From assembly GCA_950022295.1 (NCBI GenBank), contig OX465601.1, positions 173,045,501-173,109,500 on the forward strand: a stretch of DNA of 64,000 bases, read 5' to 3'. The notes under the pieces were generated by a model, which ran no database searches, was not told the origin of the DNA, and was given only the letters and a program-made list of their open reading frames with translations. The stretch comes from Bromus sterilis (lineage: Eukaryota > Streptophyta > Magnoliopsida > Poales > Poaceae). The position numbers were made by a program, and so were the translations under genes. Shown here in pieces: positions 45,206 to 56,660 of the stretch; the stretch's first letter is position 1, and every line of letters starts with the position of its first letter.

Positions 45206-48200
45206 TGTAAGGCCCCCGATGCGGTGCTAACTCAAGTTAGCCGCTTTCGCGTCCGACCTGAGTTAGAAGCGCATAAAAGTCCACTGATGCACTACACTCG
45301 CACTCGTGTCGCTATCGGGTTTTCGACAACAGTTATATGAACAAAGAATTTAAATAAGACATAAAAATATAGTCCAGGGCATACAATGCCGCTGGTATTA
45401 TTACATCATCTCAGGAGTCATAGACTCAACATTTCAACAGGCAACATGCTGAAGACAAACACGACCGAGTACGGTCAAGATACAAATTGCCCTATAGAGG
45501 GCTACACATAAATAAGTCCACCCACGGATTGTCTGAACCGAAATACAGGCCTACTGGGCAAAGCCATCCTCATCGTCATCCTCCGGGGGCACCTCCATGA
45601 AGTATCGTCCGGTGCTCGGGTCGAGATAGTAGTCCACTGCAGCGGCCGATCAGGAAAAACAGTAAAGCAGAAAAGCAAACAGGGGTGAGATCATATGTCA
45701 TTATAATATAACTAACTTTCTACTGTAAGGCAAGAATTGGACAGGTTGCAGCCGCACTAGCATATATAGTGGCTAATCTTTCTATCATAAAAGAGGTAAC
45801 AACCAAGAAGTCACGTTGACATCGAGTCGTAAGTCTTCTATCCACCTACCTACCCAAGCATAACACAACCTTGTTCCTCCCTCGGTCCCCCTGGACGAAG
45901 AAAGGAAACCAAGGCACTCACATAGTTGTCAGTTTTTTAACATGATTCTAGTTGATGTTATTCTATGAATAAGACGTAGGCTCTAAGTCCTCCATAACCG
46001 CGGACACGGCTTTTTGAAAAGATTTAACCCTGCAGGGGTGTACCAACTGCCCATTATAGGCTTTGCATGTACGCCCGGTTTCCACTTGGCTAGGTAAGCG
46101 CCTGAAACTCCGGAACGTCGGAGTCCCTCTAACTAACAACACACAACTCCGGGTGGCCCCCGGTGATTTGACACCCAACTCAAAAGCCGGTCGCGCTCTC
46201 GAATCGGTCTCTACCGTCTGTCGCAAGTTTGGATAGCCGGTTGATCTCACATGAGACTGGGTCCTCAGCCAAACAAGATGGGCCAGCCAAGGAACATGTC
46301 CTCTTGGCCCGGGGTGGTTTGTAAACAGCTGGGGTACCACCAACACACACACGTTGCAAACGTAAATCATCTCGGGCCACCACTAGAAATGTACGAAGCT
46401 AGGTAGGTAAGACAATGGGGCCCCATAGAACCAGACACACGATTAGGCACGCTCAATCACAGAACCAATACCCGGAACTCGGATCCTAGGTGACTCAAAT
46501 GGAACAAAGCACCAGGCGGTAACAACCCAGCCTTCCATCTTTCGTCGAATATAATTAACATCAATTTAATAATAAATATCAACCAACTTCTTTAATAACA
46601 TGATATCCCAACCATAGCATTGGGTAAGACAGCAAGTTTCCTACTCATACTAAGCAATGGCTGAGCAGCGGTAACATAGCAATACAATGGCTATATGGGT
46701 TTAATTTTTCTAATAAGTAAAGTGGATGGTGTCAAACAACGTACTAGTCTACAGCTAGGCAAGTAGGTTGAAAGTTATAAGGTAATGGTATAGATCTCCC
46801 CCTTTCCTGGATAGGTCGTCGAAGTAGCACCCACTGGATCCTCGGGCTCGGTGTCGGAAATCTCCATGAAAGTCTCCACGGCAGGCTCATGTGCTAACGT
46901 AAAGTACCGACAAGGAAAGGCACACAAGTAAGCAATGGGTGCAATGCACAGGAAAGGATGGTATGATCAAGTTTAATAAACATGATGTGACCCGACCTAG
47001 TTAATTTTAAATGAAGGTGGTGACGACACGTCCACAACTTCATATGCAATTATTTACATTTGATGGCTTTGGTCTTAGCCTTAATTTTAGTGTAAGTATC
47101 ATGGCAACATGGCATGGCATGATTAATCAAAGCAAGTTAACAAAAGTAAATGCAGCGTGAAATTAAATCATCGATTTCGGAGGCGGAGAAGTGTGGATGA
47201 ATTTGACACTAGGAAGGTACAACAGAAGAACAGGATCCAGTCACTTGCATATGATGATATGCTAGTGACTGGTACAAGGTTGCAAAGGATTCAAGATGAC
47301 ATGGAACATAACTTGAATGAAGAGATGAAAATGATCAACATGCACTGCAGTTGAAAGGAACACAATGCAAAGGGCAAAGAATTTGAGTGGTGAACAGAGC
47401 TTGCACCATGCCAAATCTTGAGTTGTACAAAACACAAAATTAACATCACCATTTGATTCCTTGAATCTTGCTGCCCCAAAAGCATATAAGACATGACCCC
47501 CTTTGAATTTACCAACACTGTGCAAGTTCCAAAGCAAAAGGGGCCCTAGTGCAAAAGTGCACCACTTCCTTTTTGGGAAAGCCCAAATGGTAAAACCCAT
47601 ATCACCACGCTGGTCCTTGGGGAAAACTACCCCAAAACCATATATGGTATGCCCCATGTTGAAATCTTCAAAACAGATGCAAATTCAAAAGAATTAGGGG
47701 GCTTAAATGAAAAATTGCCAACACTCCAAAATTAAAGCAGGCAAACTGCAAATTGGACCTCACCATTGTGATCAATGGTCAATTCTACCCCGAATTCATA
47801 TATTGGATTACACGTTTGAGGTAGAAAGGATTCAAAGTTCAAATTCAAATTTAAATTTCAATTTGAATCAAAATCTGAAATTAAACAGAAAAATAAAAAA
47901 GGAAGAACAAAAAGAAAAGGGAGAGCCTTGCCCCAGTGGGCTGCTCTCGGCCGAATGGCCCAACTCCTACTCTCCTCCTATGGCCCAACTACGCAGACAA
48001 GCTCCTGGGCCAAGCCCACCAACTTGCGAAAACAAAAAAAGCAAAAAAGGGACAGGGCCTCTGCTGGGCTGGCTTCGGCGTCCCCAGCCCAGCTTACTCG
48101 CGAGCTTGGCCTGCTCCTCTCTCGCGCGTCTGAACCCGCGTAGCACTGAAGGAAAGGCGACAGTGCCTGAACCCGACACGGCGGCGACTTGCGACGGCGC

Positions 48201-49846
48201 TGGCCTCGACGGTGGGGCTCCGGCGTCTCAGCTGCGGCTCGGAAATGCGAGAGGGCACCTCTGGCTACACCTATATGACCGCGCAACTAAGATGGCGCCC
48301 TGGATCGCTCGTCCCTCTCCTTTGAACATTCACGACGGCGACTGTACTGAAGGCCATCTTCAGAATAGCGCACGGCGACTAACTCCGGCGACGCTAGCCT
48401 CGCACACAGGGCTTCTCCAGCGACACTGCGCGTTGCTACGCCCTCCTGGGACCTCCTTCTACGATCACACATCTCGATCCCTCGCCGGAGCGCACGGAAA
48501 CGGACCCCAGCCTCACCGGAAACACCCCGCGGCTGCCGATCTGAACCCGGTTCAGAGCACCTACACGCAGGCACTAAAAGGCTAGTCCTTTGGGGCCACA
48601 AACGCGTCCTGGACGTGCACAGAGCACGTCCACGCACACCTCGGCAACGCCCTGGTCACGGTGACCATCAGTTTGGCCGGGACTCGCGACACGGCGGCCA
48701 GAAACACGCAACTACGGTGACCACCAACTACACACATTCGAGTGATCAGGGGAGCACCAGACGCTCACCTTGGGGTGCTCGGGGTCAACCTCGACGCCTT
48801 TGAGGATACGACGGAGCAGCGGGTCGACGGTGAGGCAGAACGGCGGCGCTGCGGTCGGCCTCGCCGTGGGATCGTAGCAGAGATCCTGCAGCAAACACAC
48901 GGGTGGGAAGGGGGTTAGAAAATCTCACAGGAGGACGACCGCGAAGGCACGACCGACGACTTGGATCAACGGTGGCGAATTTCCTCCCGGTCACCTGTGG
49001 TCACGGCGGAGTAGAACGGAGCAATTGGGCGCGGCGGCAGCGACCCGAGGGGAAAACTGGAGGAGGGGAACCCTAGGCTCTCCGGGGCGTCTCCGGTTGC
49101 TTCATATAGGGAGCCCAGCTCACCCTGGCCGGAGGGCTCCACCGGCTTGGCCGGACTCGGCTGTGAGAGAGGAGGGTGAGGGGACCTCGTGTCCACGCTG
49201 GAAAGACGAAGGAGGGGGGCCCTTGGATCTAATCCTACGGCTCAGGGCGCCCCCCACATACCTCTTCGCGGCTGGGCTCAAGCCCGAGAAGAGGAAAAAG
49301 GCCCAGGTGGGCTGGGCCTGCAAGAGGGGCAGGGAAAAAAGAAACCCCTGCTTTCCCTTTTCCATTTAATAAAATAGAAAAGTAAAAAGGAGTTTTGCAG
49401 AAATATCCACAAGTTTTCAAGATACATAAAAAATATGTAAAATAAACCTTGGAATAATAGCCAATTTCTAAAATTGGTTTGGCCATTCTTGGCAACAACA
49501 AAATGTGGGTCACTTTTGTGAATTCAAAAACACTTTGAACTACACCCCACCTTTTTGGTGATGACAAAAATAATGTGAGGGTTTTAAAACCCTTGCCAAA
49601 GCAAAAGAAATGGCTATGCCAAGTTGGAGCCTTAGGGGAGCACAAATGCAGATGGACCAATTCAACAATCACCTCTATTGGGCCCCCTCTGTTTGGAGTT
49701 CAAACTCAAACCAAATTATCCCAAAACCAAATGGAAAATTAAATCATCACATGAAATCACAATCTTTAGCACCATGCCAAGTTACAAAGTCAACAGACAA
49801 AGTACAATGTCATGATGATTTACATTATTGCTCATGGGCTGTTACA
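45206..49846 (-). repeat. 5' LTR of element B
   Basis: 4641 bp; minus strand TGTAACAGCCCATGAGC (49846) to GGGGGCCTTACA (45206). It keeps the 365 bp (about 47700-48065) missing from the 3' LTR. The palindrome is degraded (CTTTTTGAAAAG, 46010-46021); the hairpin lies at 48609-48633. The TATA box found in the 3' LTR is lost (TTGGATCTAA at 49223-49232). A plus-strand ORF of 292 codons (47707-48585) crosses the GC block, but has no domain and is not open in the other LTR. Confidence 0.93.
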
Positions 49847-49851
49847 CCCGG

Positions 49852-49960
49852 CATCGTAGATTTCGTTCGAGAGCTCTTCAGACACCAGCAGTACCGCGGT
49901 CTGATCGCTGGGATGTTAGGGCCACCTGCTCCGGTAGTGGGAGGTGAGTCTGTCACACCG
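49852..49960 (+). repeat. Gypsy LTR remnant (E), right part
   Basis: Short segment between the right target duplication of B and LTR F. Since B duplicates CCCGG, this must be the continuation of the sequence at 18876. I do not recognise it; one frame is open but has no domain. F begins at 49961, and CACCG just before it would be the F target duplication. Confidence 0.5.
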
Positions 49961-52062
49961 TGTCAGAACCCCAACTTGGGTCAGTGCTAGGGCTTGTTGA
50001 TCCTTTGCATCATGAACAAATTCAAATGGAATTCAAATTGGGGAAAAGAAAAGCCCTGAGAATTTAATTCAAATGGCCAGATAAAAATCTTTTTCCAAAA
50101 ATCTTTTGAACATTTGGAAAATTCCTAGAATTCTTGCTGATCTTTGCAAAAGTGGTTTAGGTTCATTCCCATGCCCATGGAATTTTCTAAAATTCAAAAG
50201 GTGCTCTGGAAATTAAATTTGACCCCTAATTGAATTGAAATTCAAATAATTTGAATTTCAAAAACTCCCAAAAGTTATAAGTGGCTAGCTACTTATATTA
50301 TAAGTCACATAAAAGTTTTGGGTATTTTATAAAATGCCCTCATATTTTATTTGGGGCAAAACACAAGAAAGAAAAAGAAAACAGAAAGAAATTACAGAAT
50401 AAAATAGAAAAAGGAATCCTAGCCCACCCCCTACGGCCTCTGGCCCAACTAACCGGACCCCGGCCCAGCCCACTGACCCCCCCTTGTCGTCTTCCTCAAC
50501 CAGTTCGGTGGCGAGCTGGGAGGGCACGGCCGACGCCACCGCAACGCCGGCAGCCTTCTAGGCCTCCCCAGGCTTCTTCTACACACCACAGAGAGCGCCA
50601 TGTGCCCCGAACTTCTTTCCCCCTAGCCACAGGTCACCCCCTCGTCTCTGCGTCGTCAATCTCGCGTCGATAAAGGATCAGCCGGAGCGCGCTGCCGTGC
50701 AACGCGTGGCCACCGGCCACCATCTGGAGAACCAACCTGTCCAGAAGGTTCCTCAACGACAGCTTCGCCAACCTGCGCCCCCAATTCAAGCCGGAGCACC
50801 ACAGAAACGCCGCCCCTTCAATGTCTTGCCGCGGGCCGCCATTGACTTCGGCCACGAATTCCGGCCGCACCGCTGCATCTCTGGCCTCGCCGTCCTCTTC
50901 AACACCATCAGGGGAAGCTCCTCGTTGCGTTGCCCCATCGCACGCTCCTCCCCGATCCCCGGCGTCGTTTTCCACTAGGACAGCGCCACGGCCGCCGCGC
51001 CCAGCTGTCCCTGGCGTGCTCCCCGGCCTTGCATTGGCCCCCCAATGGCATGGTTAGATGCGGGAGAGCACGAGGCGTCTCCCCATCCAAACCCCGTCGC
51101 CTCCAGTGGCCATTTGGGCCACACCGGGTGCCTCCGCCGCAGGCAGAGGTCGCCGGCGACGAGAGGCCGACGTGGCACTTAATTAGGGGGCTAACCGCTG
51201 TCATTTGACCCCATGGGTAACTGATTGGTGGGCCCTGGCCCCCCTAAGCTAAACAAAAATTTAAATAACAAAGGATTAAACCCCTCTCCCACTGACCGCA
51301 GGGCCCCACCAGTCAGCCCCCCTTGACGTCATGTTGACACAATGCTGACGCAGTAAATGGATATTGTTTAAAAGATATTACAGAAAATCCAGGAAATAGC
51401 CAAAACTTCATAAATTCATAGAATATTCATTTTAAATCCAAATTAAACATATAATATATGAAAAATTATCAGAAAAATGCAAGGATTAAGAATAAGCAAT
51501 TTGTTTTTATGTTTGACCAATTTAAAATGTGTGAACATTAGAAAACATGCATATGGCTTAATTTGAATTTGAATTTGGAGTTTGAATTTGCAATTCAATT
51601 GCAATATACTTCAATTAAGATGAATTTGTCACAAACTTGTAGCATTCACATCATTGATAACTTATCATGTGTTGTGCATTCTATTTCATTTGTTGCCCCC
51701 CTTTGTTGATGATTGTGCCGGTAACAGCTTTGCCGAGACGGTGATCACCCCCGAAGAAGAAGAAGATCGGTAAACTCCGTGTATCGTCAGCAAGGCAAGA
51801 AAACCCCATTGATCATGTCTATAAAATCCCACTTCCCTCTCCGTCTCGCTTATGCGTGTTTAGGAGATCACCTTGTGATCGATTATACCGCATAGTTGAA
51901 CACATATCTGATGCATGACATATCATCTTGTCACAGTAGTAAGCAAAACACAATCCTAGCTGACATAGGAGTTGTTTGATATCATGTGGCCCCTGCAACT
52001 GTTACAGCTTACTGCATGCTTAGAGTTACAATTAGGTTACTTTGATCTGTGAGTCGGGATGG
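49961..52062 (+). repeat. A-family gypsy LTR (F), left part
   Basis: Starts TGTCAGAACCCCAACTTGGG, close to the TGTCACAACCCCAAG start of the A LTR. The GC-rich block is 50400-51180; from 51190 it matches G (8400 onward) in the same orientation. TATA box CTATAAAAT at 51819-51827. Interrupted by the LINE, whose 19-bp target duplication occupies 52044-52062; it resumes at 63746. No genes; ORFs in the GC block are on both strands and unrelated to any family I know. Confidence 0.88.
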
Positions 52063-52068
52063 TTTTTT

Positions 52069-52350
52069 CGAGGTGTTTATGACAATGAGGAGAGTCCCCC
52101 ACTGCCTTGTATATTCATGAATTAGCTTGAGAAAATATACAGAGGGGTGGGTTAGAGAGTTAGAGGGGAGATTACATGAGGTGGGTGTAGAGAGAAGGGG
52201 GAGGGGAAGGGTTACAAGGGGTAACTACAGAAGAGAGAGGGGGGAAGGAGGGGACAAAGGGGAATGATGGGGGGGGAGTACAATCAAAGAGTTTGTACAA
52301 CATTCAGAATAAAAGGCACTAGGATTTGTTTTGATCTGTGTTGCAACAAA
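52069..52350 (-). other. 3' UTR of the LINE
   Basis: About 280 bp between the end of the ORF2 region and the A tail, C/T-rich on the LINE strand (plus-strand runs of GGGGGA/GAGAGGGG). No gene. Confidence 0.6.
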
Positions 52351-54994
52351 TCAAAGTCCACTTTGAATCTCTGAACCCAGGACTGCACAGTGGGTTGAAT
52401 GTTCCTGAAATGATTGTTGTTCCTTTCCTTCAGAGCCCCCAGGAAGCCACAATAAACACCTCCATAAACATGTGTCTATTCCAGGTATTCTTCCCATAGT
52501 GGAGCGTAGTGAGACGATCAGCATGTGGACCCCAAGTTGCTCCAAGCATTCTCCAACACTGGACACTGAAGCTGCATGTGAAGAACAAATGATCAACTGT
52601 ATCTTCCACTGGATCATCACATAGAAGGAAGCTATAGTCATTATCCTGCAACACACAGTGTCTCCTTCTGAGCATGTTTCGAGTGTTTAGTCTATCTGCC
52701 AGCAACAACCACCCAAAGACTTTCCACTTGTTGTTGCACTTGGTGTTCCAAATCTAGATGAACGCTGGATCCACAGGGATATCCCTGAAACAAAAGGTAT
52801 AGTATTTCTTGGAGGAGAAGGAGGTCTCACCCCACACACAATTCCAAGCGTCATGTGTGTCATCTAACAATTCAAGCCCACTCACATCCACCTATAATTG
52901 TGCTAGTTCTGCTCAAGCTGCAGTAGACAGAGGCAACTGAAAGTTCTCTCCCAGTGTATGGGCAGTCAACAGGTTTCTGACAGAGACATCTTCATCCACA
53001 GCAAAGGAAAAAGCCCTCGAGTAAGCCTCAGAATTCACCTGTTGAAGCCAGAGATTTTTCCAAAACAGAATAGTTTTTCCATCTCCAACTTCGGCCTTGG
53101 TTACTCCCCTGTAGATTGGAGTTAATTGTAGCAGGTCACGCCACCAGAATGATCCCTGGCTACTCATGGCATGAGGTATCCCTACCAGGTAGTACTTGTC
53201 CGAGATCAGCTCAACCCAAGGTATGTCATATCTATTGTAGAATTTGTGCAGCATTTTCAAGAGCAGCCCTTGGTTCTGAATTCTCAAGTCCATAATGCCT
53301 AAACCTCCTCTGTTTTTTGGCCGACACACCAAGTCCGAGGACGCCAGAGAGTTAGCTTTCACCACTCCATCTTCATTCTCCCCCCACAGGCAGTGATGCC
53401 TGATTTTGTCAAGATGATCAATGATCGTCGCCGGGATTATAACCGAGCACATGGTGTAAATCGCCATGGAAGTCACCACCGAGTTCACCAGCGTTAGTTT
53501 TGATCCGTAGTCCAATAGAGCAGTGGCAGTAGACAATTTTCTTTCCATAGAGGACACCAGTGGCATGAAGTCAGCCACAGTTGGCCTAGATGTGCCCATG
53601 GGCAGTCCCAGGTACGTAAACCGCAATTATCCCAGCTTGCATCCCAGCGTAGTCGCAATGTGGTCAGCAGAGACAGTGTCCAAATTGATCGGCACCAAAG
53701 TTGATTTATCAAAATTTATCCTCAGTCCCACGGACAGAGCATAATTCTGAAGCCGTTGTTTCATTCTCAACACTTGCACAGCATCCGCAGGCATGACAAC
53801 AATCGTATCATCTGCATACTGGATGATCGGGTAGTCTCAATAGGGCGTGGGTATCGGTACAGGCAATCTACCTTCCCGGAGGTCAAGGTTAACCGTAGCC
53901 TGCAGGAGGTCTGCTGCGAGGACAAAGATCAAGGGCGAGAGAGGGTCCCCTTGGCGCACTCCTCTGTGGCAATAAAACTGACGCCCCGGCATCCCGTTGA
54001 GGAGAACAGAAGATCGTCCGGACAAGAAAATGGAAGTTATCCACTAAAGCCATTTTTGTGGAAAACCCATGGCACGCATAATTTCAACCATCGGCTTGTG
54101 TTCTATCGTATCAAATTCTTTTGCAAAGTATAGTTTCAGAACAACAGAAGGACGTCCAGACGACTGACATTGGTGCAGATACTCGAACGCCCACGCTAAA
54201 CAATCCTGGATCGATCTCCCTTTGAGGAATCCGTATTGATTGCGGTGGATCACTCACAGAATCACCTTTTGAAGCCTGTCTGCGAGGAGTTTGGTTAGCA
54301 ATTTTAAGCATCAATTAACAAAGGTTATCGGCCTATAGTCATTTGCACTTTCAGCCGACTGTATTTTTGGGATGAGAGTGATAAACCCTGCATTAATGCT
54401 TTCCTAATTGAGATCACTGGAGAAAAAATCATCGCACAGAAAATAAAACTCCCGCTTGATAATGCTCCAACATTTCTTGAGGAAACATCCAAAGAACCCA
54501 TCGGGGCCTGGGGCACGATCACTAGGCATGTTTTTGACAACCTGATCAATTTCCTCTCTGGTGAACGGTGCCACCAGCTCTTCCAAACCCTCCACCCGGG
54601 ACACGGTCCAATAGAGATCAAAGATCATGTTGGGGGGGTCAGAACGCCCTAGGTGATCTTGGTACGCTCTGAACAGTATTGCTTCTTTGCCCAAGTGATC
54701 AGAAATAACCGTGCCATCATCTAGTTGCAGAGAAGCAATAGACTTGTGCCTGAATCTCTCTGTAGCTACTCGATGAAAGAATTTTGTGTTGCCATCTCCC
54801 AGCTGGAAAAATCTAATCGTGCACCTCTTCTGCCAGTAAAGTTTCTTGGAGTGCAGCAGGGACAACAAGTGTTTCTTCAGAATCAGTCTGAAATTGACTT
54901 CAGGTAGTGTCAGTCGCTGTCTGTCCTCAAGCGCATCCAATTCGGCCAGTGCCTTGTTGGAATTATCAATCAGTATGGAAAGATTAGAGATGTG
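52351..54994 (-). pseudogene. LINE ORF2: reverse transcriptase and C-terminal zf-RVT region
   Basis: From the C insertion (54994) downward: LEDRQRLTLPEVNFRL, WQKRCTIRFFQLGDGNTKFFH, then the RT fingers and palm (DRAPGPDGFFGCF, IPKIQSAESANDYRPI, YGFLKGRSIQDCLAWAFEY, GVRQGDPLSPLIFVLAADLL) and the catalytic QYADDTIVV near 53800-53820. The thumb region contains YLGLPMGTSRP and NRGGLGIMDLR. The C-terminus (52430-52708) has LLADRLNTRNML and EDTVDHLFFTCSFSVQCW, the zf-RVT signature of plant LINEs. Multiple stops and shifts (near 54404, 54320, 54250, 54044, 53836, 53626, 52913) make it a pseudogene. The intact enzyme nicks DNA and copies its RNA at the nick. Confidence 0.92.
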
Positions 54995-56645
54995 TGATGC
55001 ACGAGAGGTTAGCTTCTTGTTCCTCGTTGGTTACCCCAAGTGGAAGTTGAGATGCAGTACAACAGCAGTTTCCCTTAGCAAAGATGCTAAGGTTGATTGT
55101 CTCCCGTAGGACTCCAAGGATCGACAAGTAGGTGGCAAGTACGCCAGAAATTGCTTCGGGCTAGGAAGTTGACGTGGACGTGCACACAACAACAAATAAC
55201 TTTTCTCCCAACGAGTACAGAGGAGTTGTCAATTCCTCCGGCCTTTATGTTTACAAAGGATCAACACAAGAGATAAAAGTGCAAAGGAAAGTAAAGGATG
55301 AAAGTAAATTGAGGGTGTGAACAATAATGTGAAGATGGACCGGGGTCCCGTGATTTTCACTAGTGATGTCTCTCTCCCAAAAGACAATAAAAATGCTAGA
55401 GAGGTAAACAAATCACAGCTGGGCAATTGACAGGATTATGAAGGCACCGCAATGCTAACTATGCTGCAAAGAAAGGAAGGGCTCAAAAGCAATGGGAAGT
55501 ATGCCAAGGTAAGTAGACCGAAATCCATCTGCATCTACTACGAATCATCGAACTTGAGATATCTATCCAGAACATCTCGATGGTATTAAGTTGCGAATCC
55601 CACCCAAAGTGTAAACTCAAAGCAACAGACAACTGCATTAAAAGAACTTTGCGTAAGGTAAACAATCCTTGCACCTGCAGGTACAAGCACCGTTGTTTTA
55701 TCCCTCGTGGAAACAGCACATCCCCTAGTCTCATGTTTCTGTCACTCAAGCTAGACATCAGGGGGTTGAACCCACAATCAAGCATAACGATCTCTCTTGG
55801 AGTTGCAACAAGACACTTGGCCAAAGCAAAATACTGCAACGGAGAACATGCAAGAATTTACTCAAGAACAAAATATAAAAGAGAAGAACCAAATATATTA
55901 CTCATCACAATCTGAACATAGTCTCATAATCCATCAGATCCCAACAAACTCAGCATAGCAACAACAGAAATTACATAGATGCCTCGATCATGTGAGGCAG
56001 CTCACGTGGACTCGAAAGTGGAAGCACAAAGAGGGGTAAGATTCATCACATAGCTACTGGTCACGGACCCATGGTACAAGGGGGACTACTCACGACACAT
56101 ACGGGAGGCGTCCATGGCTATGGATGGTCTCCCGGAGGGGGTTCCTCCTTCCGGCAGGGTGCCGGGGCATCTTCTCCAGGCAGCCTCGATCTTGAAACGG
56201 CGGAGGCGGCGATACAGAGAGGAATGCGCGAAAGTCAGATCGATATTAGGGGTTTCCACCCTAAGGGCTAAATATAGGCGGAGGGGGGCACCGGGGGGAC
56301 CCACAGGGCAGCTAGGAGGCCCCTGGCGTGGCCTAGGGTGGGGCTGCGCCAGGCACCCTCCTGGGCCCCTGGTGGTGGCCCTCCTCCACTCCTTTGGTGA
56401 TTCCGGAAGATTCTGTTGTTTGATTTTTTATATATTTTTCCCGGAATTTTTGGAGCACTTCTAATGGCCGGAAAACCTGAAATACAAAAATAGCAGAAAA
56501 CAGAAACTGGCAACTGGGTGCACTGAGTTAATAGGTTAGTCCAAATAGGTTCAAAAGTGTATGAAAGTTCAAGCAAAACATGGCAAAGTCGCACAAAACA
56601 TGCATGGAGCAAGAAGAAATTATAGATACGTTTGGGACGTATCAA
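54995..56645 (-). repeat. 3' LTR of element C (full length)
   Basis: 1651 bp; minus strand TGATACGTCCCAAACGTATC (56645) to CTCTCGTGCATCA (54995). The start is itself a hairpin (GATACG...CGTATC). It contains about 816 bp (55498-56310) that are absent from the right LTR. A phrase CGCCAGAAATTGCTT at 55143-55157 resembles the PBS-LTR junction. No gene. Confidence 0.92.
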
Positions 56646-56660
56646 CATCCCCCAGCTTAA
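56646..56660 (-). other. Polypurine tract of element C
   Basis: Minus-strand AAGCTGGGGGATGT directly before the 3' LTR start TGATACG. It primes plus-strand synthesis. Confidence 0.85.

Larger units (their letters stand above)
18877..49846 (-). mobile_element. Ty3/gypsy element B (old, Tekay/Del-like), split by two later insertions
   Basis: Flanked by CCCGG on both sides (18872-18876 and 49847-49851). With the solo LTR and element A removed it is about 14.0 kb. Minus-strand order: 5' LTR (45206-49846), PBS, leader, gag, protease, RT, RNase H, integrase, PPT, 3' LTR (18877-23152). The very long LTRs, initiator-Met PBS and C-terminal integrase tail suggest a Tekay/Del-type chromovirus. LTRs differ by many substitutions and a 365-bp deletion, and coding parts carry many stops, so it is an old insertion. 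Confidence 0.93.

Noticed and set aside
47707..48585. 292-codon plus-strand ORF in the B 5' LTR
   Set aside because: It lies in LTR DNA, has no recognisable domain, and the homologous frame in the other LTR is disrupted by a 365-bp gap.
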